From: CAINVV01 sp963663005
Lineage (GTDB): Bacteria; Bacteroidota; Bacteroidia; Bacteroidales; Prolixibacteraceae
Assembly: GCA_963663005.2 (NCBI GenBank)
Contig: CAXXHH010000010.1
Coordinates: 372,001-436,000 of the forward strand
Direction: 5' to 3'
Length of the DNA stretch: 64,000 bases
In this document: piece by piece, positions 1 through 8,095 of the stretch
How the letters are laid out: each line of letters begins with the position of its first letter
How positions within the stretch are numbered: the stretch's first letter is position 1
Made by a program: the position numbers and the translations under genes
Notes under the pieces: generated by a model
The model's input: only the letters and a program-made list of their open reading frames with translations
Database searches by the model: none
Told to the model about the DNA's origin: nothing

Positions 1-54
1 ATCACAAGAAACCAGTAGGGCAAGGAGGGGCAGAAGACAGAAGAATCTTTTCAT
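1..54 (-). CDS. Lipoprotein, N-terminal fragment (gene runs off the left edge)
   Basis: Reading the minus strand from an ATG at 54 gives 18 codons that form a type II signal peptide: MKR start, a hydrophobic stretch (LLPLLALLV) and a lipobox LVSC with the acylated Cys at residue 17. The rest lies outside the window, so the function is unknown. It is divergent from paaK. A well-formed Bacteroidota promoter (86-115) and a copy of the ATAGCCC-N4-GGGTCAT element (115-132) lie directly upstream, the same arrangement as for the lipoprotein gene starting at 31149. The protein is inferred to be exported and lipid-anchored. The call rests on the signal peptide plus promoter, since the fragment is very short. 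Confidence 0.7.
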   Translation of the reverse strand, partial: MKRFFCLLPLLALLVSCD

Positions 55-85
55 TTGTTAGGAATAAAGTTTTTATATAATGGCA

Positions 86-115
86 CAAATCTAACTTTTA
101 AAAAAAATGGCACAA
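86..115 (-). promoter_or_regulatory. Promoter of the left-edge lipoprotein gene
   Basis: On the minus strand a TTG (115-113) is followed after 19 bp by TAGATTTG (93-86), which matches the Bacteroidota consensus TTG-N19-21-TAnnTTTG. Transcription would start near 80, giving a leader of about 25 nt before the ATG at 54. Confidence 0.7.
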
Positions 116-132
116 TAGCCCAAATGGGTCAT
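115..132. promoter_or_regulatory. Copy 1 of the 18-bp element ATAGCCC-N4-GGGTCAT
   Basis: Sequence ATAGCCC AAAT GGGTCAT, an imperfect dyad whose half-sites read ATAGCCC and ATGACCC. It abuts the -33 TTG of the left-edge lipoprotein promoter, so its centre lies about 43 bp upstream of the predicted transcription start, a usual place for an activator. The two other copies are at 31263-31280 and 32016-32033. Confidence 0.7.
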
Positions 133-337
133 TTATTCGTAATGCGTAATCCAAAGGATCTTTTGAAAATAATTGTGAAATAATTGTTATGAATATTTAT
201 ATGGTTTAATTTAGATCAGGATAAATGGTGCGTTCTTGTAATTTTACGTCTGACAAACAATCTTTCAAAACCGACTGTTTAACAAAGGTTTAATCAATTT
301 TTGAAAATAGAACTACTGCATAAATTTAAGTACTGAA

Positions 338-1639
338 ATGATCTGGAACGAAAAAATTGAATGTGCTACACGCGAAGAGATGCGTTTGCTTCAGTCCAAA
401 AGATTGAAAGAGACGGTTCAACGAATATACCACGCGGTTCCCTCCTATCGGAAGAAGATGCAGGAAGTTGGCTTAACGCCACATGACATAAAGGATGTAG
501 ACGATCTGAAGAAATTGCCGTTTACAACAAAAGCAGATCTGAGAGACAATTACCCGTTTGGACTTTTCACCGTGCCAATGAGTGAGATCGTCAGACTGCA
601 TGCCTCTTCCGGCACTACAGGTAAACCAACGGTTGTAGGCTACACGAGAAAAGATATTCAGATGTGGGCTGAAGTTGTGACACGCTCCTTATGCATGGCC
701 GGCGTACATCATCACGATATAGTTCAGATAGCTTATGGTTATGGGCTCTTTACCGGCGGACTCGGTCTTCACTATGGTACAGAAAATCTTGGAGCATCTG
801 TAATCCCGATTTCGGGCGGCAATACCACCAAGCAAATCCAGCTGATGGAAGATTTTGGAAGCTCTGTAATCTGTTGCACCCCCTCATATGCGCTCAATAT
901 TGCGGAGGTAATGAAAGAACATAATGTTGATGTTTCCAACCTTAAACTGCGTGTCGGAATCTTTGGTGCCGAACCCTGGACAGAAGCGATGCGAAAAGAG
1001 ATCGAAGCGAAGCTCCATATTAAGGCTATTGACATTTACGGACTGAGCGAAATCGTCGGACCGGGAGTGTCGTGCGAATGCGAAGGGCAATGCGGCATGC
1101 ACATTAACGAGGATCATTTTTTGCCTGAGATAATCGATCCGGATACGCTAATGCCTGTCGAACCTGGCGATATTGGGGAGCTGGTCTTCACTACAATCAC
1201 CAAAGAGGGTATTCCGCTTATTCGCTATCGGACCAGAGATCTGACCAGACTGATATATGAGCCGTGTACTTGCGGCAGAACTTTAGTCAGAATGGTGAAA
1301 TGCAAAGGCCGGAGCGACGATATGCTGATCATCCGCGGCGTCAACGTATTTCCGTCTCAAATTGAAACAGTCTTGCTGCAGATGAGTGAAGTTGAACCGC
1401 ACTATCTGTTGATAATAGATCGGGAAGGAACGCTTGATTCTGTCACCCTGATGGTCGAAGTGCAGGAGCAGTTCTTTTCGGATGAAGTTAAAAAATTACA
1501 GGAGCTCAGAATTAAAATTACCAAACAACTCGAGAGTGTTCTCGGCATATCGGTCAATGTTAAACTCGTGGAGCCAAAGACAATTGAACGTACAGCCGGG
1601 AAAGCACAGAGAGTGATCGACAAGCGAAAACTAAATTAA
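338..1639 (+). CDS. paaK: Phenylacetate-CoA ligase (PaaK family)
   Basis: Cytoplasmic ATP-dependent (AMP-forming) ligase that activates an aryl acid such as phenylacetate to its CoA ester. The 433-aa length is usual for the short PaaK family. The phosphate-binding motif SSGTTGKP is at residues 90-97, the adenylation motif IYGLSEI is mid-protein, and IRYRTRDL and the C-terminal subdomain follow. The ATG at 338 is used; no clear TAnnTTTG box was found before it. It heads a plus-strand block with an ACT protein, prephenate dehydratase, aminotransferase and a 2-oxoacid:ferredoxin oxidoreductase. PaaK-like ligases next to ACT and oxoacid oxidoreductase genes are common in anaerobes, where they act in arylacetate/aryl-CoA interconversion and not in the aerobic paa ring-cleavage pathway; no ring-oxidation genes are present. 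The exact aryl acid is not determined. Confidence 0.92.
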   Translation: MIWNEKIECATREEMRLLQSKRLKETVQRIYHAVPSYRKKMQEVGLTPHDIKDVDDLKKLPFTTKADLRDNYPFGLFTVPMSEIVRLHASSGTTGKPTVVGYTRKDIQMWAEVVTRSLCMAGVHHHDIVQIAYGYGLFTGGLGLHYGTENLGASVIPISGGNTTKQIQLMEDFGSSVICCTPSYALNIAEVMKEHNVDVSNLKLRVGIFGAEPWTEAMRKEIEAKLHIKAIDIYGLSEIVGPGVSCECEGQCGMHINEDHFLPEIIDPDTLMPVEPGDIGELVFTTITKEGIPLIRYRTRDLTRLIYEPCTCGRTLVRMVKCKGRSDDMLIIRGVNVFPSQIETVLLQMSEVEPHYLLIIDREGTLDSVTLMVEVQEQFFSDEVKKLQELRIKITKQLESVLGISVNVKLVEPKTIERTAGKAQRVIDKRKLN

Positions 1640-1647
1640 AAGAGATA

Positions 1648-1727
1648 TAAGACTTGAGATATGAGAAATAAGAAAGGAGATATAGGAGAGCGATTCTCAT
1701 GTCTTATATCTCATATCTCAAGTCTTA
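1648..1727. repeat. Intergenic inverted repeat, 19-bp perfect arms
   Basis: The arms at 1648-1666 and 1709-1727 are exact reverse complements and are built from the iterated words AGATAT and TTGAGAT. The space between paaK and the ACT gene could form a long cruciform or RNA hairpin. No clean U-run follows, so it is not a typical terminator. It resembles the repeat at 9344-9402 in design but not in sequence. Confidence 0.85.
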
Positions 1728-1751
1728 AAAACTTAACTAAATTATTGCACT

Positions 1752-2177
1752 ATGATCATAAAGCAGCTTTCAATATTTCTGGAAAACAAATCGGGTAGAT
1801 TGCATGAAGTTTCTACCATCCTCGGACTTGCCGGCATTAATATGTCTGCCTTTTCGGTAGCCGACACCTCTGAATTCGGAATCCTACGTTTAATCGTCTC
1901 TGATCACGAGAAAGCCTTCAAGGTATTGAAGGAAAACAATTTCTCAGTTAGCTTGACTGATGTGGTCTGTCTCAACTGTCCGAATCAGCCTGGAGCACTG
2001 GCAAAAGCACTGGAAATCTTGGCTGAAAATGAAGTTTCAATTGAATACCTGTACGCCTTTTCTGTTGGTGAAGCCGCGAATGTGGTGATCAAACCCGACC
2101 TCCTTGGCAAATGTATTGAAGTTCTCACGGAGCACCGACTGGAACTTGTAAAGGCCAGTGATCTGTACAAGATTTAA
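1752..2177 (+). CDS. Tandem ACT-domain protein
   Basis: A 141-aa protein made of two ACT domains (about residues 1-70 and 71-140) with no catalytic domain. The first contains the ligand-loop pattern NKSGRLHEV and the second NQPGALAKAL, both typical of amino-acid-binding ACT folds. Stand-alone ACT proteins of this type are regularly encoded next to paaK. It probably senses an aromatic or branched-chain amino acid and modulates a neighbour, but the partner is not known. It starts at ATG 1752 and is followed by a hairpin at 2206-2234. Confidence 0.85.
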   Translation: MIIKQLSIFLENKSGRLHEVSTILGLAGINMSAFSVADTSEFGILRLIVSDHEKAFKVLKENNFSVSLTDVVCLNCPNQPGALAKALEILAENEVSIEYLYAFSVGEAANVVIKPDLLGKCIEVLTEHRLELVKASDLYKI

Positions 2178-2205
2178 TGTTACGGGTCAATTCAGGATTT
2201 TTTTT

Positions 2206-2234
2206 TACCTTGCGTTCAACTTTTACGCAAGGTA
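2206..2234 (+). terminator. Hairpin, probable terminator or attenuator after the ACT gene
   Basis: A perfect 10-bp stem (2206-2215 with 2225-2234) and a 9-nt loop, followed by TTTAATTTTTA. It lies 28 nt after the ACT stop codon and 139 nt before pheA. Confidence 0.6.
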
Positions 2235-2243
2235 TTTAATTTT

Positions 2244-2301
2244 TATATCCGGGTTTTCCGCCATCGGAAACAAGAACAAAACCGGTGGAAAACCGTATAT
2301 A
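2244..2301 (+). other. Second hairpin in the pheA leader
   Basis: The segments 2252-2262 and 2284-2294 pair over 11 bp with one G-U, and flanking TATAT segments extend the stem. Together with the preceding hairpin it makes the 195-bp ACT-pheA gap unusually structured. It could be an attenuation element, but no leader peptide was identified. Confidence 0.5.
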
Positions 2302-2372
2302 AAATGTAGCTTCGGATGCATTCCTGCTACTTGACGTAAGGTCCTCAGGCCATTTAGAAAAAATAATTACGG

Positions 2373-3203
2373 ATGAAAAAAATTTCAATACAAGGAATAA
2401 AAGGGTGCTTTCACGAAGATGCTGCGCTAAAATATTTTGGCGATGAAGTCGAAATTGTGGAGTGCCGTACTTTCAGAAAAGTGTGCGAAATGCTCGACCG
2501 CGATGAGGTCGATTGTTCCGTAATGGCTATTGAAAACTCAATCGCAGGCAGCTTGCTTGAAAACTATGCACTTCTCAGGGATTTCCATCTCAGGATAATA
2601 GGCGAAATATACCTGCATATCGAGATGAATCTCATGATCTATCCCGGCACGAATCCGGGCAATATACGAGAGATTCATTCGCATCCTATCGCCTTGAAAC
2701 AATGTGCCGAATATATCGACCGCAGATTTGGCAGCGAGATAATACTACGCGAAAAAAGTGATACAGCCGGTGCAGCGCTGGAACTATCTACAGAGAAATA
2801 CAACTATGTTGCAGCGATCGGAAATGAGCGGTCGGCAAAAATTTATGGTCTGGATATCATAGACCGCGGAATTGAAACCAACAAGCGGAATTATACCCGG
2901 TTTCTGATTCTTGCCAAGCAGTCTTTGCCAAATCTGGCAGCAGACAAGGCTTCCCTCTCTTTCAAATGCGGGCACTATTATGGGGCGTTAGCCAAAGTAT
3001 TAATGATCTTTGCCGAACATCAGATCAATTTGACCAAGATTCAATCGATTCCCGTTATCGGGAAGCCAAACGAATATTCTTTTCACGTAGACATTGAATT
3101 CAATACCGTTGACGATTATGAAAGGGCTATCCATCAGGTATTGAAAAATGTCTCCAGCCTGGCGATACTGGGCGAATATAAAAAAGCAGAAATTAACTCT
3201 TGA
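2373..3203 (+). CDS. pheA: Prephenate dehydratase with ACT domain
   Basis: Converts prephenate to phenylpyruvate, the last step before transamination to phenylalanine. The 276-aa length fits the monofunctional enzyme, with a catalytic PDT domain of about 180 residues and a C-terminal ACT domain. Seen motifs include IENSIAGSLLEN, the family signature DTAGAALEL, and TRFLILAK. The C-terminal ACT region (about 190-270) contains HQINLTKIQSIP, close to the ESRP-type Phe-binding motif but with QSIP. No chorismate mutase is fused. The flavodoxin ORF overlaps the end, and the aminotransferase that can use phenylpyruvate follows, so they are probably cotranscribed. Confidence 0.93.
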   Translation: MKKISIQGIKGCFHEDAALKYFGDEVEIVECRTFRKVCEMLDRDEVDCSVMAIENSIAGSLLENYALLRDFHLRIIGEIYLHIEMNLMIYPGTNPGNIREIHSHPIALKQCAEYIDRRFGSEIILREKSDTAGAALELSTEKYNYVAAIGNERSAKIYGLDIIDRGIETNKRNYTRFLILAKQSLPNLAADKASLSFKCGHYYGALAKVLMIFAEHQINLTKIQSIPVIGKPNEYSFHVDIEFNTVDDYERAIHQVLKNVSSLAILGEYKKAEINS

Positions 3204-3214
3204 AAATCCACATC

Positions 3215-3733
3215 ATGGAAAAAATTGCCATTTTCTTCGGACCTCTAAACGGTTCAGTTCATCGGACAGCCAAATTGATTGCATCGAAAATAGGTACTGA
3301 AAAGGTTGATCTGATTCATATCCTCGAAGCCTCAGCTGTCGATCTTGACAAATATTCCAGGATTATTTTTGGTATCTCTACCATTGGAAAAGATACCTGG
3401 GAGCAAAAATTCGACAATAACGACTGGTCTCATTTTTTCCACGTTGTGTCAGCGTATAATTTCACAGGAAAGAAGGTTGCGATATACGGTTTGGGCGACC
3501 ACGTCACATATGCGTACCACTTCGTTGATTCGATGGGACTTTTAGGAAAAGTAATCAGGAACCAGGGTGGTGAAATTCTGGGTAGTGTTAGCACGGACGG
3601 CTATACTTTTCAGGATTCGGACGCTATCGTGGATGGCCGGTTTATTGGCCTGCCTATCGATGAAGACTTTGAGTCTGAGCTTACCGACGAACGCGTCACT
3701 AATTGGCTAAATTCTTTGTTGAAGGAATTCTGA
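3215..3733 (+). CDS. Flavodoxin-like protein
   Basis: A 172-aa FMN-binding flavodoxin fold that carries electrons at low potential in the cytoplasm. The N-terminal strand IAIFFGPLNGSVHRTA holds the phosphate-binding loop in the position of the usual T/S-x-T-G-x-T, but here it reads GPLNGSV, a divergent form. The middle segment IIFGISTIGKDTWEQKF is typical of long-chain flavodoxins, as is the segment YGLGDHVTYAYHFVDSMG. ATG 3215 is preferred over an in-frame TTG at 3200, which overlaps pheA. It is followed after one base by the aminotransferase. Why a flavodoxin sits in a Phe operon is unclear; it may serve the nearby ferredoxin oxidoreductase. Confidence 0.85.
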   Translation: MEKIAIFFGPLNGSVHRTAKLIASKIGTEKVDLIHILEASAVDLDKYSRIIFGISTIGKDTWEQKFDNNDWSHFFHVVSAYNFTGKKVAIYGLGDHVTYAYHFVDSMGLLGKVIRNQGGEILGSVSTDGYTFQDSDAIVDGRFIGLPIDEDFESELTDERVTNWLNSLLKEF

Positions 3734-3734
3734 T

Positions 3735-5066
3735 ATGAAAAATACTCCGATTCCTCCATCCGTCGTTGAAGAAAAAATTGCCGCTCTCGAAGTCGAGGAG
3801 ATCGGGTATGCCTCGATCAGGGAAATTGTTCAACTGGTTAGCAGCATTGAGGCTGCTACCGGCACGAAATATATCAGGATGGAAATGGGAATTCCCGGAC
3901 TACCACCCTCTCATGTTGGTGTCGAGGCAGAAATAGAGGCACTCCGGAATAATGTTGCTTCCAAATACCCTCAGATTGATGGAATTCCTGAGCTTAAAAA
4001 GGAAGCCTCCCGGTTCGTAAAGCTTTTCATGAATATTGAGGTTAAACCGGAAGGTTGTATCCCAACAGTTGGATCCATGGAGGGAAGTTATGCTGCTTTT
4101 TTGGTCACGGCTGCCAGAGAAAAGGAGCGCGATACAGCACTTTTTATTGATCCGGGTTTCCCTGTACAGAAACAACAGATGATGGTGATGAACCAGAAAT
4201 ATCTCTCTTTCGATGTCTTTGATTTCAGGGGCGAGAAATTGAGGGAAAAACTGGAATCATATCTGTCTAAAGGCAATATTTGCAACATTATCTATTCCAA
4301 TCCCAATAACCCATCCTGGATTTGCCTGACTGATGAGGAGTTGAAAATCATCGGTGAACTTGCCAATAAATACGATGTTGTGGTGATTGAGGATCTGGCC
4401 TATTTTGCCATGGACTTCCGTCAGGATTTCTCTAAACCAGGCGTTGCGCCCTATCAGCCCACAGTGGCCAGATATACAGGCAACTGGGTAATGATGATAT
4501 CCAGCTCCAAGGTATTCTCATACGCCGGACAAAGAATCGGCGTCCTGATTATCTCGGATCAGTTGTATCACAGGCATTCACAGAATCTTAGCGACAGGCT
4601 TCGCGTTCACGGATTTGGAAATGCTATAGTTCACAGGGTACTTTATGCCATGACCTCCGGTACTTCCCATTCTGCGCAATTTGCGTTAGCTGCCATGTTC
4701 AAGCATGCAAATGACGGAGATTATGATTTTATCGGTGATGTAAAGGAATATGGTGAGAAGGCACGCATCATGAAAGATATGTTTGTATCCAACGGATTTG
4801 ATATCGTTTATGATAATGATCTGGACAGACCAATCGGTGATGGCTTTTATTTTACCATTTCCTATCCCGGAATGGATGAGGCGAAATTATTGTACCATCT
4901 TCTTTTTTATGGTATAAGCGCCATCTCTTTGAGCAATACCGGGAGCTCAAAACAAGGTTTGAGGGCGTGTGTCTCAAATGTACGTCGTGATCAATTTGAA
5001 GATCTTAAAACAAGATTGAATCAGTTTCATCATGATTTTCCTGTCGACTTACAAATTGAAAGTTAA
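3735..5066 (+). CDS. Class I/II PLP-dependent aminotransferase
   Basis: A 443-aa fold-type I aminotransferase. The substrate/PLP motif NPNNPSW, the aspartate region VVVIEDLAYF and the Schiff-base lysine in SSSKVFSYAGQRIG are visible. It probably exchanges the amino group between an aromatic or branched-chain amino acid and 2-oxoglutarate. Its place after prephenate dehydratase and before a 2-oxoacid:ferredoxin oxidoreductase lets it either finish phenylalanine synthesis or begin amino acid oxidation. Substrate choice cannot be read from the sequence. It starts at ATG 3735, one base after the flavodoxin stop. Confidence 0.88.
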   Translation: MKNTPIPPSVVEEKIAALEVEEIGYASIREIVQLVSSIEAATGTKYIRMEMGIPGLPPSHVGVEAEIEALRNNVASKYPQIDGIPELKKEASRFVKLFMNIEVKPEGCIPTVGSMEGSYAAFLVTAAREKERDTALFIDPGFPVQKQQMMVMNQKYLSFDVFDFRGEKLREKLESYLSKGNICNIIYSNPNNPSWICLTDEELKIIGELANKYDVVVIEDLAYFAMDFRQDFSKPGVAPYQPTVARYTGNWVMMISSSKVFSYAGQRIGVLIISDQLYHRHSQNLSDRLRVHGFGNAIVHRVLYAMTSGTSHSAQFALAAMFKHANDGDYDFIGDVKEYGEKARIMKDMFVSNGFDIVYDNDLDRPIGDGFYFTISYPGMDEAKLLYHLLFYGISAISLSNTGSSKQGLRACVSNVRRDQFEDLKTRLNQFHHDFPVDLQIES

Positions 5067-5168
5067 AGTACTTGTTTTTAAAAAATATGTAAGAAAACGG
5101 ATACAGAACAAAAGTCATAATTGACTTCGTTTCCTATACCGAAATTTGAAATAAAAATAACGATCACA

Positions 5169-5396
5169 ATGGCTAAAGTCATAGGAGCAGTAGTTGTTGA
5201 CACAGAAGTTTGCAAAGGGTGTAACCTCTGTGTCGTCTCTTGTCCAACAGCGACTTTGGGGCTGAACCGGGATGTTAACGGCAAGGGATACCACTATTCG
5301 TACATGGAAAATCCCGAAAACTGTATCGGATGCTCGAATTGTTCGTCTGTCTGTCCGGACAGTTGCATCACCGTTTACAGATTAAAAGTAGAATAG
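5169..5396 (+). CDS. 4Fe-4S ferredoxin subunit (delta type) of 2-oxoacid oxidoreductase
   Basis: A 75-aa protein with two clusters of the CxxCxxCxxxCP type: CKGCNLCVVSCP and CIGCSNCSSVCPDSC. It is the electron-transfer subunit for the oxidoreductase encoded by the next three genes. ATG 5169 is chosen because the upstream in-frame start is a TTG that would add a 16-residue extension with no family support. It is spaced 26 bp from vorB. Confidence 0.9.
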   Translation: MAKVIGAVVVDTEVCKGCNLCVVSCPTATLGLNRDVNGKGYHYSYMENPENCIGCSNCSSVCPDSCITVYRLKVE

Positions 5397-5422
5397 CAAT
5401 AATCAATTAAAAATATCCGAAA

Positions 5423-6508
5423 ATGGGTGAATTAAGATTGATGAAAGGTAACGAAGTTATTGCTGAAGCAGCTATTCGATATGGTTGCGACGGTTATTTC
5501 GGTTATCCGATCACCCCGCAATCAGAAGTGATGGAGTCACTGATGGCACAACGTCCGTGGGAAACAACAGGAATGGTTGTTTTGCAGGCCGAAAGCGAAA
5601 TCGCTTCCATTCACATGGTTTATGGCGCTGCCGGATGCGGGAAAAGGGTAATGACCTCCTCTTCAAGTCCGGGAATAAGCCTGATGGCGGAAGGCATATC
5701 GTACATTGCCGGATCTGAACTTCCTTGCGTGATTGTCAACGTTCAGCGCGGTGGTCCTGGGTTAGGTACCATCCAGCCTTCTCAGGCTGATTATAATCAA
5801 GCTACCAAAGGCGGAGGTCATGGCGACTATTCCTTGTTGGTACTTGCTCCTGCTTCGGTGCAGGAGATGAATGATTTTGTCGGACTTGGTTTTGATCTGG
5901 CCTTCAAATACAGGAATCCGGTGATGATTCTTGCTGACGGAGTGATCGGTCAGATGATGGAGAAAGTGGAGCTCATGGATCAACAGCCACGGTGGACGGA
6001 TCAGCAGGTAAAAGAGATTACCGGTAGTTGGGCAACGCTTGGTAAGCCGGCCGACCGTGAGAAACACGTTATTACCTCACTTGAAATGGATTCGCATATC
6101 ATGGAGGAAAATAACCTGCGACTTCAGGCAAAATACCAGCGGATGAAAGAAGAAGATGTCCGGTTTGAAATGATTGAATGCGATGATGCCGAATATATTT
6201 TAGTGGCCTTTGGGTGTGCCGCCCGGATTTGCCAGAAAACAGTACAACTGGCAAGAGAAAAAGGATATAAAGTCGGATTGCTCAGACCGATAACCCTCTT
6301 CCCTTTCCCCGAAAAAGTAATTTCTGATTTGGCCAATCGGGTGAAGGGATTTTTGACAGTCGAATTCAACGCCGGTCAGATGGTCAATGATGTTCGTCTG
6401 ACTGTCAATGGTAAGACAAAAGTCGAATATTTTGGCCGCATGGGTGGCATTCTTCCATCCCCGGATGAGGTTGAAAAGGCACTGTACCAAAAATTGATAG
6501 GAGGTTAA
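5423..6508 (+). CDS. vorB: 2-oxoacid:ferredoxin oxidoreductase, alpha subunit (VorB type)
   Basis: A 361-aa alpha subunit containing the pyrimidine-binding domain and domain II of a split pyruvate/2-oxoisovalerate:ferredoxin oxidoreductase. Motifs: GYFGYPITPQSEVME near the N-terminus, AESEIASIHMVYGAA, and GCAARICQKTV in the C-terminal domain. With the beta (6512), gamma (7369) and ferredoxin (5169) subunits it forms a four-gene enzyme. The reaction is 2-oxo acid + CoA + oxidised ferredoxin to acyl-CoA + CO2 + reduced ferredoxin, reversible in anaerobes. The sequence looks most like the 3-methyl-2-oxobutanoate (branched-chain) class, but the neighbours suggest aryl substrates too. Confidence 0.9.
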   Translation: MGELRLMKGNEVIAEAAIRYGCDGYFGYPITPQSEVMESLMAQRPWETTGMVVLQAESEIASIHMVYGAAGCGKRVMTSSSSPGISLMAEGISYIAGSELPCVIVNVQRGGPGLGTIQPSQADYNQATKGGGHGDYSLLVLAPASVQEMNDFVGLGFDLAFKYRNPVMILADGVIGQMMEKVELMDQQPRWTDQQVKEITGSWATLGKPADREKHVITSLEMDSHIMEENNLRLQAKYQRMKEEDVRFEMIECDDAEYILVAFGCAARICQKTVQLAREKGYKVGLLRPITLFPFPEKVISDLANRVKGFLTVEFNAGQMVNDVRLTVNGKTKVEYFGRMGGILPSPDEVEKALYQKLIGG

Positions 6509-6511
6509 AAC

Positions 6512-7324
6512 ATGTCTGAAGTAGCTGAAAGACTTAAAAATATTATCAGGCCGGAAAACCTGATTTATGGTAAATCACCTGTTCTGAACAACGTGACAAT
6601 GCATTATTGTCCGGGTTGCAGTCACGGTGTAGTGCATAAACTCATCGCTGAAGTTATTGACGAATTGGGTCTTCAAAATAAGACAATCGGAGTTTCACCG
6701 GTAGGTTGTGCCGTATTTGCATACAATTATATTGATATAGACTGGTCGGAGGCGGCTCACGGTCGTGCCCCGGCTGTTGCCACTGGGATCAAAAGGATTA
6801 TGCCCGAAAAGACGGTATTCACCTACCAGGGAGACGGCGATCTTGCAGCAATTGGCACCGCGGAGACCATGCATGCTGTAAACCGTGGCGAGAATATTGT
6901 CATGATATTCATTAACAATGCGATCTACGGAATGACCGGCGGACAAATGGCTCCCACTACTCTGCTCGGACAAGTAACTTCGACAACTCCGTATGGCCGT
7001 AACGTTGATTTGAATGGCTATCCCCTCAAAATCACTGAATTAATTGCACAATTACCTGGTGCAGCCTATGTTACCCGTCAGAGTGTTCATACGCCTGCCG
7101 CTGTAAGAAAAGCAAAAAAAGCAATCAAAAAGGCTTTTGAGCTCTCCCAAAAAAATATTGGAACCAGCTTTGTAGAGGTGGTATCAACCTGTAATTCAGG
7201 CTGGAAAATGACACCTGTAGAATCCAACGACTGGATGGTGAAGCATATGTTCCCACTCTTCCCTCTTGGCGACCTGAAAGATGGAGGAAAAGACAGTACC
7301 GATTCGTATAATGTTCAGAAATAA
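6512..7324 (+). CDS. 2-oxoacid:ferredoxin oxidoreductase, beta subunit (TPP-binding)
   Basis: A 270-aa thiamine-diphosphate-binding subunit. The N-terminal CPGCSHG motif and the TPP/Mg motif GDGDLAAIG followed by NNAIYGMTGGQMAPTT are typical of VorA/KorB-type beta subunits. It starts 3 bp after vorB and has a strong Shine-Dalgarno AGGAGG seven bases before the ATG, which is uncommon in this phylum. It joins alpha to bind the cofactor and substrate. Confidence 0.92.
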   Translation: MSEVAERLKNIIRPENLIYGKSPVLNNVTMHYCPGCSHGVVHKLIAEVIDELGLQNKTIGVSPVGCAVFAYNYIDIDWSEAAHGRAPAVATGIKRIMPEKTVFTYQGDGDLAAIGTAETMHAVNRGENIVMIFINNAIYGMTGGQMAPTTLLGQVTSTTPYGRNVDLNGYPLKITELIAQLPGAAYVTRQSVHTPAAVRKAKKAIKKAFELSQKNIGTSFVEVVSTCNSGWKMTPVESNDWMVKHMFPLFPLGDLKDGGKDSTDSYNVQK

Positions 7325-7368
7325 ACTGGTGAGCCGTAACTTCTAATAATCTTTAATAGTAAGGAAAA

Positions 7369-7920
7369 ATGACAGAAGAAATTATTATAGCCGGATTTGG
7401 CGGACAAGGGGTTCTTTCAATGGGAAAAATCCTTGCATATTCCGGCGTGATGCAGGATCAGGAAGTTGCCTGGTTTCCATCCTACGGACCGGAAATGAGG
7501 GGCGGAACGGCTAACGTGACTGTAATTATCAGTGACGACCGGATCAGTTCACCTGTACTTCACGAATTTGATACGGCGATTATCCTCAACCAGCAATCCA
7601 TGACCAAATTCGAAAAGATGGTCAAGCCCGGTGGCACACTGCTTTATGATCCAAACGGAGTTGTGAAACATCCCTCCAGAAAAGACATCAATATCTATCG
7701 TGTTGAAGGAGCCAGACTGGCTGTCGAAATGGGAAACCCACTCACTTTCAACATGATTGTTCTGGGCGCATTTTTACAGGTCAAACCGGTCATCAAATTG
7801 GAAAATATTAAAAAAGGACTTCAAAAATCACTGCCTGAACGAAATCACAAATTGATTCCGCTCAATTTGAAGGCTATTGAGGTCGGGCAAGCCAATCTGG
7901 AAATCGTACAGCAATTATAA
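7369..7920 (+). CDS. 2-oxoacid:ferredoxin oxidoreductase, gamma subunit
   Basis: A 183-aa gamma subunit. The N-terminal motif GFGGQGVLSMGKIL and the following YGPEMRGGTANVTV are diagnostic of the CoA-binding gamma domain (POR_N-type, catalytic domain). It is the last gene of the oxidoreductase set and is followed at once by an intrinsic terminator at 7939, which marks the operon end. Confidence 0.92.
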   Translation: MTEEIIIAGFGGQGVLSMGKILAYSGVMQDQEVAWFPSYGPEMRGGTANVTVIISDDRISSPVLHEFDTAIILNQQSMTKFEKMVKPGGTLLYDPNGVVKHPSRKDINIYRVEGARLAVEMGNPLTFNMIVLGAFLQVKPVIKLENIKKGLQKSLPERNHKLIPLNLKAIEVGQANLEIVQQL

Positions 7921-7938
7921 TTTACCGAAAATATCCGA

Positions 7939-7971
7939 AGCCGTCTTAGAATAAATGAGACGGCTTTTTTT
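7939..7971 (+). terminator. Intrinsic terminator of the oxidoreductase operon
   Basis: A perfect 8-bp stem AGCCGTCT/AGACGGCT (7939-7946 and 7958-7965) with an 11-nt loop and seven T residues directly after, 18 nt past the gamma-subunit stop. Confidence 0.9.
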
Positions 7972-8095
7972 ATACCTCAAAACGCTGTGAAAAATCAGGA
8001 AATGCGTTAGGGCAATTGTGAACGGATTTTATAATTTTAGCTACTCGAAAAGTGTCAATTTTATTCGTTTTTAAACCAAACAAGCTTCTAAAATT

